Shown piece after piece: positions 12,616 through 25,738 of a stretch of DNA of 64,000 bases. Position 1 is the first letter of the stretch. Each line of letters starts with the position of its first letter. A program made the translations under genes and the position numbers. The notes below the pieces were generated by a model. That model saw only the letters and a program-made list of their open reading frames with translations. It was not told the origin of the DNA and made no database searches. This DNA is from Odontesthes bonariensis (Eukaryota; Chordata; Actinopteri; Atheriniformes; Atherinopsidae): NCBI RefSeq assembly GCF_027942865.1, contig NC_134524.1, forward strand, positions 8,481,536 to 8,545,535. Reading direction: 5' to 3'.

Positions 12616-13197
12616 TAGGGCTGGGCGAGTTGATTATTTAACGCCGATAAAAAATTTATGGCGCATTAGCGCAGGTTTTATTATTTATTTATTTTGTAAA
12701 AGTCTGTTGCTGTCTGCTGAGGAACCGGAAAAGAAAGTAATCGGCGGATCCACCAAACATGGAGAAGGGTACGGAACTTTTACTCGGCCATTTTCATTTT
12801 AAAGTTCTTCCAGACGGCGGAGTCGACAGAACCAAAGTCATCTGTAAACACTGCCAAGTTGAATTGTCTTCTCAGCGTAGTAGTTCCAGTCTAAAATATC
12901 ACTTAAAGGCAAAACACACAACTGATAGCAGCAAGTCATTCAAGGAAACAGACAGTGGAGCGAGGCTTCTACATAAAAACTACAGAAAGATGCTGATGTT
13001 AAAAGTGTGTTTGCACAACAAATGTTATGGCACTTTCATTCATATGGCAGCACATTTAAAATAAAACTAAATGCTAAAAGCTATACACTACTTTTGAATT
13101 CATTTTTGGATTTTGCGTACAAATGCGATTAATCGTGATTAATCAGGGAAATCATGTGATTAATTAGATTAAACATTTTAATCGTTGCCCAGCCCTA
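12616..13197 (+). mobile_element. non-autonomous BED-finger hAT, copy 1
   Basis: The 582-bp element begins TAGGGCTGGGC and ends GCCCAGCCCTA. The left flank is ctacaaag; the right flank shows ccacaaag after a 5-base gap, a likely decayed 8-bp target duplication. Inside lie the short reading frame at 12759-13064 and subterminal CGATTAATCGTGATTAATCA sequence. The other copies are at 31238-31887 (inverted), 45069-45844 and 47247-48732. They are nearly identical in the shared parts, so the family moved recently. Confidence 0.85.
12759..13064 (+). CDS. BED zinc-finger fragment of hAT transposase (101 aa)
   Basis: The 101-codon frame starts at the ATG of the conserved motif AAACATGGAGAAGG. Residues 26-56 carry a BED-type zinc finger: C-K-H-C about 20 residues before Y-H-L-K-A-K-H. 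This is the DNA-binding end of ZBED1/hAT transposases. The normal 500-600 residue catalytic and dimerisation regions are missing; the frame ends shortly after the finger with HMAAHLK and a stop. It cannot catalyse transposition. It could still be translated as a DNA-binding peptide, but that is inference. Copies 2 and 4 encode almost the same protein. Confidence 0.7.
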   Translation: MEKGTELLLGHFHFKVLPDGGVDRTKVICKHCQVELSSQRSSSSLKYHLKAKHTTDSSKSFKETDSGARLLHKNYRKMLMLKVCLHNKCYGTFIHMAAHLK

Positions 13198-16100
13198 AAC
13201 AGCCACAAAGATGCATAAGCTACATAAGACTATAAAGATGTAAAACAGACAAAAATAACTGCATAACAATTGATAAAAAAGATGTAAAACAGCAGTTGAG
13301 CTGTTAAGACACTCTAAAAAAACAGCAAACAGGCTCAAAATGACAAAATTACTCACGCTAATAGACTTATTCATGCTGTTGCTTTGCTGTATATTAGAAA
13401 CTCATAAATACTTTTAGACAGACCTATTTTTTTTCCCATGTACTTTCTGAATTCTGAACACGAGCCGGACAGAAATATTCGGCTTTATGTTGCTTTCTAA
13501 GCGTCGATGAGCTCAAACTAAATAATCACGAGTATCCCATAAGCATCGAGGGATGGAGCTGAATTAAGGGGGGCGTCTTTATTCCTGATTTTATCTGAGG
13601 GGAGGCCCATCGTCCCTCACTTTAAAAAACCCTGGTGGCCACATGCTGTGACCTCAGACATCATGCTTTGATCAGTCATGTAATCATGATCTAATTATGA
13701 CAACATTTCACAGAAATGTCTAATGGCATAAAAGATTGTAATAATGGCATCTTTTATTCCATTAACAGTGAGGGTCACCCGTACTGTTGTATCATGCTTT
13801 GAGATGTTAGCTGCTGCAGATTGGCTATAAATCTAGTTTCTTTATGGAGTCTTTTTGCTACAGTCTGACATTATCTGTAAAGAATCTAAACCTGTCATAA
13901 AACTAACTAAAACATTTCAAGCAGACCGAGGGGAACTCATTGAACAGTTTGAAGCTTTGCTAACTCGAGCTGATATTTGCCGTTTTAACCACCAGCTGCA
14001 CTTCAGCTGCATAACTCCAGACGACGTTAATTAGAAAATATTTCACAGCTTCCAAATGCAGCTTTATTTGCTCAGCTTATCAGAAAGCTGATCCTCCTCA
14101 TATCAAATGGTAAAACAACATCCGAAAGTGAACGAGTTGAATACAGAGAAGTTTATTGTGCTTCCTGAGCTCAGTGAAAAACACTGCATAGCTGTGCCGG
14201 TGGTCTTGCCTAAAGGGGTCTGTTCCTGCTTATGTAGACCCAGTATTTTGGAGTTATTGGTGTTAATATTTTAGTTTACTCTTTGCTCTGTTTAGTATCT
14301 TGATTTCTGTGCCTTGCCCACTTTTTCTATTTGTGACCTTGGCTTTGGTTTTGTTTCTGTGAGGCACTTACTCATTAGTACTGTCGTTTTCCTTCTGTTT
14401 CCGGGTTAGTTTTCAGCTGTTTTCACGCTCTTGATCTTAGTTAGGTTTCTAGTAAATTCTGTTTTTTGTTTAGTTTCTGGATAAGCAGCTGTCCTCAGTT
14501 GGTCCTCAGCTCCACACTCACCTGTTCATTGTCAGTCTGACACATTTCCTCATCAGTTCCCCTCAGTATATATCATTATGCTCCCCTGTTTATCTCAGTC
14601 TTTGTCAGATCCTCGCCTTAACTCTCATCATTGATCTGCTCTCCAGTTCTGCTCCTTAATCATCTGATTTCCTCCCTGTCTGGTTACCTCTGTTATTTAG
14701 CCTTTTGTTTTTCTAGTTTATGCTATAGTTTCCCAGCTCAGCCACACTTTTGGTTTCTTTTCAATAGACTCTTCTGTTCAATCGTCCGTTAGCTTCTGGA
14801 CTGCAGTGTTAAACCTTTGGGTCCTTCACATTTTTGGGGAAACGATCATCCTCCTCAAATTTTTTGCTTTTTGAAACAAATCTACTTTTCCAAATTACCT
14901 TCATCTTCATCTAAAAGTGACAAAATATCAAAAAGGATGCATTTATCCCCCTTTTCCATCATTTCAAACCTGCTTTTTATGAGCAAAAGCAGACAAAGGA
15001 GCCTGCAACATACCACATTTGTGTATTACTAATGTTAATATGCGTCAACTTAATATGTGGATCAAAGCCAGTAGATGGTCATGGCTGTTAAATAAAATAT
15101 TCAACATATTGAATGCTATGAAACGAGTTTTTGGGGGCAAAGAGTTGTATTCTCAGCTCACCAGTCAAGAGAATCTTTGCACATGAGCTTCAAAGCAAGT
15201 AAATCAAATCAAATATCTGGTTAAACACAGACATTTTAAAGACTTGCTGAATCATTCGATGGTGCACAGAGAGAGGAAGTTGCTGACATGGGAAGCTAAG
15301 AGAAAAACGGGAATTCAGTGTGTCTCCCCCTCACAGACATTATCACAAGCAAGCAAAAAAAAACTAGAGAAACAGATGGTTTGTCACCCATGATGACGTA
15401 AAGAGTCAATCTGACGTTATTCAGAACAGATTGATCCATTCTGTCTTAATGAAAATGTCTGAAGATGGTCAAACACTGACGGGATGATAGAAGAAGAATC
15501 ATCTGCACCCCAAATTAGTTCTGCCTTATGTTATACACTTGTTTTATATGAAAACTATGACAGCTGCAAACTTCCAGTAAAAAAAAAATCAATTTAATTT
15601 AGAAATGAGAAAAAACCTTCTTATTTTACATAAAAAATATGTCTGATTATATCCTTTTAGGTCCTTCCTGACACTGTGCACAACTTGTCTGACCGCTAAC
15701 CCCATGAGAGGAGTCAAAGCAAAAGCTTTTATGATTTAAGGTTCAACGCTACAAGATGCAAGATTTCTTTATTGAACTCTAAATTGTTCATTCTAATGAG
15801 TTTGCCATGAATTTATGTAAAAACTCAGTGAAGAAACATTAGAATGAATCTTAATCGATATATCAATCTGGATGGCAGATTTGGCGACAGTCAAAGGATG
15901 TAAAGTGGGTTTGATGCTCACTCAAAACGCTTCATTTTAAGGGTTAAAACAGTAGAGAAACAAATAATTAGGGTGCACTAAAACATGACAGCTGCAGGAT
16001 TTAAAAACAAAATGGCGAGCTAAAAGAAACTCAAACACACCAAGTGACTATTATCTGTCTCTTTGACAGCATGACTACCTTCTGTCCCATTAAACATAAT

Positions 16101-17567
16101 TATTTGACCCATTAGAAATGGTATAATACCATAGTTATCCCATTTTGACCATTTAATGTTGAGTTCTCTAGGATTTTTCATGACAAATAATTAAAGAAGA
16201 GCTTCTTAAAAACAGTAAGAAAGGTTTATTCAACATTTATGATGAGTGAGTTCAGGCATTTATCATAGTTTTACAGACAGGACTTCACAAGGTGGTAATA
16301 AACTTTGACATTCTGGAAAAACAAAAACGGAGTCGGGCCAGGGAAATGTGTGTGGTGATGGGGGAGGGGTTACAAAAAAGAGGAAAGTGATGAGGAAATA
16401 TAACAGGATATAGATACTGTATGATGTCTACATTTTTTTTTTTAAAAAGGGGGAAAAAGGGAAAATTTTCCATTGGAAACATGAGTGTTTGGCTCCAATT
16501 AAGAACACAACGATCGCTGCAGTAAAGTGCTGAGGAGAAACCAATGCGGTCCGGCCACAAAAACTACTTATAAACAAGAGTGGGAGTGCTGAGCCCCACT
16601 GCTGGAAATACACACTGCGTTGTAGCAGGGAACACTTTACAAAGCAGCTGCTTGTGAAACAAAAGAAGAGCTTTCATTTTCAAAAAGGGTTAAGAAGATA
16701 ATCTGGTTATTTCACAGGCAAACGTGGACGCTGGGACCTTTAACCAGACTCGATTTGAGATTTAGTGCCACACGCTGCAGAAACAACTCCACAGGGGTTG
16801 AATTGTGAATCTCAAAAATGCTTATTCTGACCATAAGAACCTACTATTTTATAACTGACTTTGCATGCAGGCAGACTCTAAAATGCTAATGCTAGCATCT
16901 GAGCACACTAACTTAACAATATAAGTCATTTTTACCCACTTTTATGTGGACAATTAGCATGCTAACATGGCTAATTAGCATTAAAAAACAAAAGCACTGC
17001 AATAGATTACTGTAAGGATGCAGGTTTTTATGTGAAAATTGACCACATGTCAGCGCTGATGCCAGTTATTAGGGAACTGTGTACAGTCATCTGCAAAAGG
17101 CACAACACACCCATGGCGTACATCTCACAAGCAGTGGATGCTGACCCACAGCAGGCTTCCAGAAATGAGCCAATCAGAAGAGAGGGTTCTTTAAGGGGAG
17201 GAGCTGAAGTTATTTATCTCAAACTGAATAAACTGAGAGACGGCATAAAGGGGCATTGTACAATAAATTAGGGTTTTCTTATTTTTCTTAACTAAAAGTC
17301 ATTCAAAGTTACTCTCGTAGAGATCCAGAATAAAGTTCACCCTTCAGAGTCAGTAAGGTTATTAACACGTGTCCATACATGGGAAGGGAATCAAGTAATT
17401 TTTTTATGCTCTGGACTGTGTGGACAAATATTCAAGACATCCTTCCTCTGTGCGAGATCCTCACACCTGTAATTATAGCAGAATTCACTGCACAAGACGT
17501 CGACTTTGCGTTTCTCGAACGGTGATTTTGTCAGATGACGCTGTTGGTTTTTGAAATCAGAATTTTT

Positions 17568-18204
17568 GGTGCTGTTTACACATACCCGGGTATTTTGATA
17601 AACGAAGACCTTTCCCTTCGTTTGTGCCTTTCGTTTATACACAAACGGAGTTTTTTCCTCCGAAAACGAAGCATAAAAAAAACTCTGGCAAAAGTGGAGA
17701 TTTTTTAAAAACTCTGTTTAGCGTTTATGTATAAACTGGTTGAAAGAGACAAAAACGGAGTTTTGGGCAATTGAGAATGAGGAGTTGTCGTCATAGTACA
17801 GAGCCCCGCCCCTATCCGCCATGTTGGCAGGATGCTAGCGTGAAAACGCACTCCCAGTTGACATTTTTCAGGGCTTTAGCAGTTTTATAGTCCAGCGCAA
17901 CGTTTAAAAGTAGCTCAGTCTCGCTGTCAATCCACACACACGAGCCTGGCGCCATACTTTCTTCTTGAAAAGGAAGTTCTTCCTGTCAGCGGTTCTCTAT
18001 TAGGCTTCTGATTGGCTTGTGTGGAATTCTCATTGTTCTAACACTGCCACCGTCAGGCTTGGTGTAATTTAACAGCTCTTGATAGCGTATTTATGCAGAT
18101 CATGTTTTTTTTTTAAACGGGGCTGTGTGCACATAGTTATTTTTGCAAACGAAGGTTAGAAAATATGCGTTTATCAAAATACCCGGGTATGTGTAAACAG
18201 CACC
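17568..18204. mobile_element. 637-bp terminal-inverted-repeat element
   Basis: The left end, GGTGCTGTTTACACATACCC, and the right end, its inverse ending CATACCCGGG...GTAAACAGCACC, pair over about 37 bp including GGGTATTTTGATAAACG. TTT lies directly outside both ends, which may be a 3-bp target duplication but is weak evidence. The interior has no transposase. It is a non-autonomous cut-and-paste element whose superfamily I cannot fix. Confidence 0.75.
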
Positions 18205-19137
18205 TTTATGAGAGCAGAGAGACAGTCTGGAAACGCTTTAAGCCACCACAAGTTTAAAACATTAATCTTAATGGGCCGACGTTCAGTCACAACTCCTGAT
18301 GCATTTAGTCAGCTGACAAAAGTAACAGAAAAATACGTGAATGAGAGCAGCTTTATTGGGAGTTTGGCTGTAATAATACACACTTAATGCTTTACTGCTT
18401 TTACAAAAAGATGCAGAAAGATGGAAATTTGGAGAATGTGCAGATGACTCACATTTGACTCTAGTTGAGGGTGTACATGCAGGAGTATCTCAATCCGCCC
18501 GTAATATCGGGGTGTGGATTGCAGTTTTTAGAAGCTTGGTTTTGTACGATTTTGGTCGACTAACATTTAGTCTAAACTAGCATTTTTTTTAAATAACTTG
18601 TTTTTTCTGGGGTCAAGTAAACGCGCTGAGCGGCAGCCGTGTCGGCAGCTCTGAAAGGCTGCACGTGCTTGATTTACATATCGATGGTGAACCTACGCAG
18701 AACCTGCATCCACACGTGACCGACAGATGTGTTTGAGCAAATACTTGTGTGACCAGTGCGTCTACGTTTGTTGAGTGTTGTGAAATATTGACGATAAACA
18801 GTCAAACTAAAAACTGAAACGTCAATATTGTGTTGATTTATATGCGATTATATCCAGATTTTATTTTAGTTTACTTGTTTTGATGTAAAATTGTTCCATT
18901 TAGACTCGTTCTCCTCCTCCTTGGTAAATGGATTACACTCTTTGTGATTGGTTCCCCATTTATGGCACCTAAATGATCATTGGTGGTGGGTTAACTGAAC
19001 CATTTCCCTTTCCATTTCCATGTTGACATTGAATATTGCTACCTAACAAACCAACAACAGTTGTTACAGTCTGTGTTACCATGACATATATTTAGATTTC
19101 TGTAAAGAAGCCGGTCAGGCTATAATATAGTCTAGTT

Positions 19138-19362
19138 CAGGGATGTCCAAAGTCGGTCCTCGAGGGCCGCTGTCCTGCAGGTTTGAGGTGTTTCCCCGCT
19201 TCAACACACCCGATTCAGATCAATGCATCGTTAGTAGGCTCGTGCAGAAGTCAACAATCTTTTGAAGAGATTAATTTAATTTGAATCAGGTGTGTTGAAG
19301 CAGGGAAACATCTAAAACCTGCAGGACAGCGGCCCCTCGAGGACCGGATGTGGACATCCTTG
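19138..19362. mobile_element. palindromic MITE, copy B
   Basis: Same family as 6890-7111: starts CAGGGATGTCCAAAGTCGGT, ends GGATGTGGACATCCTTG. The inner CCTGCAGGTTT / AAACCTGCAGG pair is present. 225 bp, able to fold on itself; flanking octamers are only partly alike. Confidence 0.75.
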
Positions 19363-20109
19363 GTCTCGACCAAAGATTCAACCAAGAAGTATGATTCAAG
19401 CTTCATTTAGAGCAATGTTTTTATCCTAAATACCAACATGTCAAACACTGAATTTTATTAAACTAGAGTCATAAAAAAGTACCTGACAGGCTGACTTGAT
19501 CTAAAAAAAAAACATGTTTTATAAACAAACAACAGTAAATTTAATGTCAACTTCTTCTCGTGTTATAGCTTTAACTATATCAGTGACTCTCTGATACTAC
19601 TTTGAATGAAAAACAAACATTTATCTGATCCTTTACAAAAGTGAAGTGATGATCGTTGCATCGTTAAACAGATGAGAAACAGCCAGAAAATGCAGCCAAA
19701 ACTAAACTTAAAACTCTTATAAACAATCATTTGACCTCTGCAAGGACAACAAATTCACATCCATGTCATTTAAAAACGCTCCGCTTTCTTTGCCCTCTCA
19801 CGACTCGATTCCCTCTCTGTAAAATGCGTGACTCATATACAAAATATTTAACAAAAAAAAAGAGCTGGCGGTAAAATTCACGTAATCACACTGTAATTTC
19901 AAGATCATAAAAATCAGTATGCACACAAAGTTTTTGATTTGTTAGATTTCATACAGACGCAGCATTGTTTAAAAATGTCACTGAAAACTGGAGTAGTTTT
20001 ATTTATATATATAGTGTTGAGATGCTCACAGACGTGCTCTGGGCTGTGGGAGTTGAAGGTGCATGCACAGCGTAACTGTCAGCCTTAAAAAAAGAGAGTG
20101 TAGGCACAG

Positions 20110-20115
20110 TTTATT
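20110..20115 (-). terminator. candidate poly(A) signal for tnfsf12
   Basis: TTTATT on the plus strand reads AATAAA on the minus strand, about 410 bases after the tnfsf12 stop. Further signals exist downstream, so the true site is not fixed. Confidence 0.4.
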
Positions 20116-20522
20116 GCATGACACGGAGGCTAAGATGGACATCCAATAAATTTTCTTTAGCTATGAAGCTCTGTAATCTACAGAGCAGCTTCCATCACAT
20201 CTGTTCTCTCGGCAGAAATTCATCAAGGAATTTTGTTCACTGTGGGTCTTGGTTTTAATCCAAGTCTGTGTTCCAAAACAGCTCCGCAGTTCAGAGGGAA
20301 AATTCCACAACAGCTTCCACAAATGTCAGGTTTGTCTTTCGAATGGACAAATGTGGGAATTACTGGGGAAAAGAATGTTGCATTATGTGATGCCTTATGG
20401 CAGTTCAGCCACGTATCATTTTTTTTTTTAAAAATCCATACAAAACGAGTTAATTCTGCTGTACTTCTGTGATGAGTTTATCTGAGAATAGTTTCCAACT
20501 ATGATCAGATGAGCACAGAGCT

Positions 20523-23500
20523 TCAGTTGACTTTAAAGATGCTGAAGACATGATTGGCTACAGGGTGGAGACTGAAGGACGGGCCAGTGATGGCCTGCAG
20601 CTCCGTGCCTTTGTCCAATCGCAGGAGGCCAGACACCTGGCAGGGCTTCACGAAGTGGAAAGAGTGCGGCCCAGCGGAGGGGGTGGTCCCGTAGCCCTCC
20701 ATGCACTGCAGCTTCTGGGGCCTCAGGCCGTTGGTCACCACGTCCAGCTTCACATACTGAGACTGCTGCTCGTTGAACAGCACCTGTGGAGGCAGAGAGA
20801 ATGATGAACGTCTCATCAAGAGAAGTCCAGAGACATTAGAGGAAATAGTTACTTCCCTCGTCTGCCAGAGCATTTGAAAAAAATCCTGCTTTTGTGCTTT
20901 TTTTTTCTCCTTTTTGATAGAATTTTCCAGATTTCTGTCAACTTGACAGAGAAAAACCTGATATTCTCTTTTCCTAATGATGCATACCTCTAAATCATGA
21001 CTGACAGGGCAAAGTTAACTCTGATTTACCAGTGGCAGGTGGACGTGGGTTTGTTAGATGATTCATATCTGAATTTCTAAAACTGTTTAAGTTTAAGTTA
21101 AAATATTGTCTTAACAATGTGACCAAGCAATTAATGCTATCTTATAATGATTGGAGGCTTAGATATATATTGCACTTGCTTTTTAAAGTCAAAGTTGACA
21201 GGATATAACGGTGTGGAAATGAATACAATATAATAAGGTTACTGTTTGAATGTACACAACCATTTGTATGCCAAGCAAATGTACCTAGTTACACATCCAA
21301 CATAGAAAGAGCAATATTAGCATTAATTTTAGCTAATTTCCAGTCAGTTTGAACTCCAATTAATAGTTTTTTTTCACCATTGTGTCAGTTAGGCATTTGT
21401 TGACATTATTTTTGATCTAAAATATGTTATAAAAATCACATATTATTAAAAACTTCACACAGTTGTACTCAACTCCACTGTAAGCATTTGTTAGAAAAAT
21501 GGCTGTTCAAACTGGCTAATTTCTGTGCTTACTTTCAATCGAACTCTTTAAATAATTTATGTAAACTAAGAAATGCATTTCAAATGCAGTTTAGACTCTT
21601 TGTTTCCCTCAAAACTCATTGTTAGCGTGCTAAAAATTAGCATGCTAACAATTAGTATGCTAATAGTTAGCTCAACTAGCTACAATTGTAAAAAAAAAAA
21701 AAAAATCCAGGAAATTCAGCATCTGATATTCAAAATGTGGTGAACACATTGATGTGGTTTTCCTGAGACTGTAGCCTCAACAAGATTAACTTCAGGTTTT
21801 GGCTCTGTGTGTTTTGGACTACGATTGTGCTGTTCCTCCATGATACCACATAGTTTTCTAAGGTTATATGTTGGATGTTTAAAGCTGAAGGCCAAATCAC
21901 GAACACAGATGATAATTCTCCGGTTTGTCTCCATGCATTTTAACTTCATCCATTGTTCGTGCTGTATTTTTGATTATCACCAGGATCCATGTTATGAAAC
22001 TCTCCATCTATGAGGCTGCAGCATTCAAAGCGTTTATGGAGTTTATAGTGTAACACTGTTAATAAACTACTCCTTCGAGCAGAAACTCACTTGGCAGAAC
22101 AGGAAGTAGACGCCCGCCCTCTCCACAATGAAGGTGCCTTGCTCCTTATTGTACCTCACTGCTTTACTCATATTCAATGTCCTCTCCTCCCAGCCCTTTA
22201 TCACACCGCCTTCTCCCACTATAAAACACATACACACATACACATCCCTAGTTATTCATCACACAGATAAAAAAAAAGATTCAAAGATTATCCTTCATTT
22301 TAATGGCTCTTACCTTGCTGAGAGGAGATTTTGGTTACTGGTGGACAGGAGGAGACAATGAAGGAGACAGAAAAAGGGAAAGTCAATTTAAATTTTATGA
22401 GTGCAATCTTATAGAGGCATATGATTGAAAACACTTCAGCAGATGCTACACGAGACGGCTGTAAAGGATCTGCCAAGACACTTACTCTCGAAATGAGACG
22501 CCGCTTTCCTTCCATTTCCATTCTTCCCTCGAACCGTCCCCCCTACAAAATGCAAAGACAGACAGAATATGGGTTTAAATGCAAAGAAAATAACATGTGT
22601 GGGGCTTTTTTTTTTTTGATAAAACAATCATTCACATTCGTATCAGTCTAATAACATGGTGTGTTAATTTGCTGCCATTTAGATATTCAACCTGGCCATT
22701 TTTAATGTGGTTTGCAGATGGGCAAAGGATTTCCTTTCAGTTGCTTTATTATATTTCCTCAAACTGCTATTTTCAGTCAAAAGCGTGTGCCTCTTTCCTT
22801 TTTTTTTCCGCCTGTGGGGGCTAATCTCAGTGCCAGCTGGTCTCAGTCATCTAGAACATACAGAATAAAGTGAAAGGACGGAAGGATGAGGACAGAGAGC
22901 TTTGTGTGTGACGATGGGCTGAAAGTGGGGGAGAGACAAGATGGACTGGTGAAAAGTGAAAAAGCGAGCATTAAAGACAAGCATTCAGGGACACAGCTGA
23001 GGGGCTAGAAAGGCTAAATAAGAAAAATTAAGTGCTGGAAAAAGAGAGTCAAAAAGGTCTTTGGCTGCTCTGTGACCTAAAACAGTCGATTAAGAACAGA
23101 GTGAAGCAACAGCTACGGCCCCTTCTCACACAAATACAATAAATAAAACACAACAGTGAAAGAGCAGAGCTGAGGAAAGGCATGCTCTTCTTACTCACTA
23201 AAGGTTTATTTTAGCCCTGCGATGTGGCCAGAGGGGAGCGATTTAACATCCAAAAACTTGAATAGTCTCAGCATGAACTGTGAAATACATATTTTATGTT
23301 TCAGGAAAGGAGCAGCCAACCACCGGACTGCTGCCATGATTCAGGAATATTAAGTCTCCCGCTAAAATAACTCACAGGTGGGTGACCCTGCAGGGTTAGG
23401 AATTGCAGCACGCGAGCGTAAAGCCCTCCGGCTGGCCAGATTTCCCTGACTGGAGCTGTCAGTCATGAATAAAGAACATAACAGCAGCGTCCTGCTGAAA

Positions 23501-25738
23501 AGCTGGACTGCTGTGGTCAACTTTCCACAAACTGGAAGCCTGTTTTGGGCTTTTTTTTTTTTTCCATTGAAATCCATGAATTTCTGAACGCTGTTCCCTG
23601 TGTTTTGGCAGACAAAATAGGATATCAGTTATCAAGTATGTACCGTACACATATAGGATCTCAGAATAGAAGAAATTTGCTCTTTGGATCAATCTTTTCC
23701 GTCTCGTTTGGACATTCGTCCTCGAGCTGAAATCCAGCACGAAAACCGCGTCCAAGGTTCACTCTCGGACAAAATGTGAACAATCAAGCACTTTTTGTGA
23801 CGGTGACGCAAGCAGAGGCTATAAATACTGCAATGATAGGTCATCAAATATCACTGCTTTCACAACAAATCATAGCTGTGTCAGTCGTGTGCTCGGGCCG
23901 GTGAAAAAACCTATCCCGCTGCCCAAAAAGCGTGCAGCAGAGACCCGCTGCTGCGCCAGCTGGTTTCCTGGGCTTTCGAAGCCATCCTGGTCAGACCTGT
24001 AATTTCTGAGACAGTCATCCAGCTGCCTACTTTTTCCTGTGTCAACTTTTAGAAGCGGGTAGTGGCTGCGGCCTGCCAGACCCGACCAAAGTGGCATGTG
24101 GGCCAAGACTGACCAGCATTTGTGTTGAATGTCCTTCCCAAAAACAACAGCAGAGTGCACTTGGTGTGTATATTGTGCCTGTGGCGCATGTGTGAGCAGT
24201 TTAAAAAGCCCATCTATACGTCGGTGGTGCCGTCATAAAGAAAATGTAATACCGTCTCTCTTCACTCGCTCCAGCAGCAGCTCCCTCTTCTCCAGAATGA
24301 GCTGAACGATGGCCTTCCTCTGCGTATTGACCTGTTGAAAAGTGGAGGAGAGAAAAGAAAAACCACACAGTGAAGAAATGTCCGGTTAGTTTCTTCTGAC
24401 TTGTCTCTGGCAGGGATCCCGCAGAGCCTCTCAAAGCCCAGCCACATAGGCAAGGCTCCGGTCCTGCAGTATCCTGCCCCGGCTGCCATGCCAGCTTCAG
24501 ATCTCCAAACTTCCTCCGAAAGCCGTTGCAACACCTAATGCATGTTTCCAATCCTTTAAATTCCTCACATGTCTGCAAGAAATGATTATTTATTTTTTTT
24601 GTCAAGCCAGCAGAGTTTTAAATCCTTGGCTGGGGGCCCACTGCAGGACCGAATGAGGCCTTCATTGAGTGTGAGGAGAAGTTGCTCTGGAGGTGTGTGT
24701 GTGGGGGGGGACGTTTAAATTTACTGCTACTGTGGAACTGGAGGCAGAGAGTTGCACTAGGCTCTCATGAAGAGTTGGCAAGTGGTCAAATGGACAGGAT
24801 TGGGGGGGGGGGCCTTCCAGCATTAACGCTCCACGTGTCCGATTTGTGAGTGTGTGTGCAGGTTTGTCAACATGATACACAGCCCAACCTGTCCCGCACT
24901 CAGGTTTTGGCAAATACCAGAAGAAAATTTCCATCGGCTCTTTTTTTAGAAAACAATTTGCCTCGTGGTGCAGCCTCGCGCGAGTCTTAACATTTTTATG
25001 CAGCCAGATCGAAAAGTTGTAAAAACATTCATCTTTTGGAGTGTTTTCTGCCAGTTAAACTCAGAGTTTAGTGATCCCTGCATGTGCATGATGAGTGGAG
25101 TGTGCATGCAGAGGCTCCAAAAATGATTTACACTTGCTGCTCTTTATCACGCCTCAAGCCTCGGTGCAGGCGGTGGGGGCATTAAGCGCTCGTTAGCCAA
25201 ATAGTTGAGGCTTTCCAGTAAAATGAGATAGAACTGGAGCGCAACTGGCACCAGGGCAATTAAACATGGCGGGGGAGGAAAGACAAGGGGGGGTGTACAC
25301 AAAAACAAGCAGCAGCGCCGCACAACTTGCCTGCACTTATTGGTAAATAATAAGAAGAAAAACGGCAGTACGTGCAGATGGACCAGAGAAAGGAGGGGGG
25401 AAGAAGTGTGGAACTGCATGCTACCCCCCGCAAAGATTCCCGTAACCGCAGCCACAAAAGAAGTTGCATAACACTTAAATCTATATCAAAGTTCCAGACG
25501 AGTAAATGTTATCGCCGTTCAAATATGCATGCGACTCAGAGGAGGGGTGTTTGCAGACACAAACCTGCTCGAGTCGATCCTGCAGGACCTTGAAGGACTG
25601 AGAGAGGTCCTGCGTCTGTCGCCAAGTCCACGCCGTAAACAGCGCGCTGCATGCGGCCAGAGACAGAGCCACCAGGGCCAGAGAAGCCCAGACGACCCGC
25701 AGTTTGCGCACTCGCCTCCTCTGCAGAATCCGATGCAT
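20523..25738 (-). CDS. tnfsf12: tnfsf12 (TWEAK), TNF superfamily ligand, 6 exons, 240 aa
   Basis: Type II membrane cytokine; the family ligand signals through Fn14 (TNFRSF12A). Coding exons (minus): 25738-25565, 24331-24253, 22542-22486, 22337-22314, 22218-22091, 20783-20523; all introns are GT..AG and phases agree. Start is the first ATG, 25738. Residues 1-14 are a basic cytoplasmic tail, about 15-37 the membrane anchor, about 40-79 a helical stalk, 80-83 RVKR (furin-type site), and about 98-240 the TNF homology domain. The domain keeps TWEAK landmarks: GRKAASHFE, GWEERTLNMS (N127 glycosylation sequon), ERAGVYFLFCQ, YVKLDVV, PCQVSGLL and the end FSIFKVN. Three Cys (in LFCQ, LQCMEG, KPCQVSG) match human positions as I recall them. 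Length is close to human TWEAK (249). Exon 4 is only 24 bases. The first donor (GTTTGT) is weak; others such as GTAAGT are strong. The neighbour sat2 is on the same strand. Confidence 0.93.

Larger units (their letters stand above)
12409..13634. mobile_element. putative hAT-like element disrupted by a younger hAT
   Basis: The left end, CAGAGGTTTTGCAAAGTGGGC, and the inverse of the right end, CAGGGTTTTTTAAAGTGAGGG, resemble each other and the CAGRGGTTYYYAAAGTG termini of Charlie-type hAT elements. No matching target duplication could be read (gactaaga / gtggccac), so the call is tentative. The BED-finger hAT at 12616-13197 would be nested in it. Confidence 0.35.
11597..20109. other. intergenic, repeat-bearing
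   Basis: No gene recognised. It contains a putative hAT-like terminal-repeat pair (12409-13634) holding a BED-finger hAT copy (12616-13197), a 637-bp terminal-repeat element (17568-18204) and palindromic MITE copy B (19138-19362). TTAGC/GCTAA-rich sequence lies near 16880-16985. The CT-rich stretch at about 14470-14790 has the look of an old dispersed repeat, but I cannot assign it. Confidence 0.5.

Noticed and set aside
12616..13197. TA-duplicating mariner call for the GGGCTGGGC family
   Set aside because: TA stands at all ends but is constant, so it belongs to the terminal repeat; the next 8 bases match at 7 of 8 in copies 3 and 4, and the frame is a hAT BED finger.
20550..20804. 84-codon plus-strand frame
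   Set aside because: It is the antisense shadow of the last tnfsf12 exon, whose protein is clearly homologous to TWEAK.
22300..22521. Reading of tnfsf12 exon 3 in the frame MEMEGKRRLIS
   Set aside because: The phase does not fit exon 2 or 4, while the other frame gives RKAASHFE, which aligns with TWEAK.
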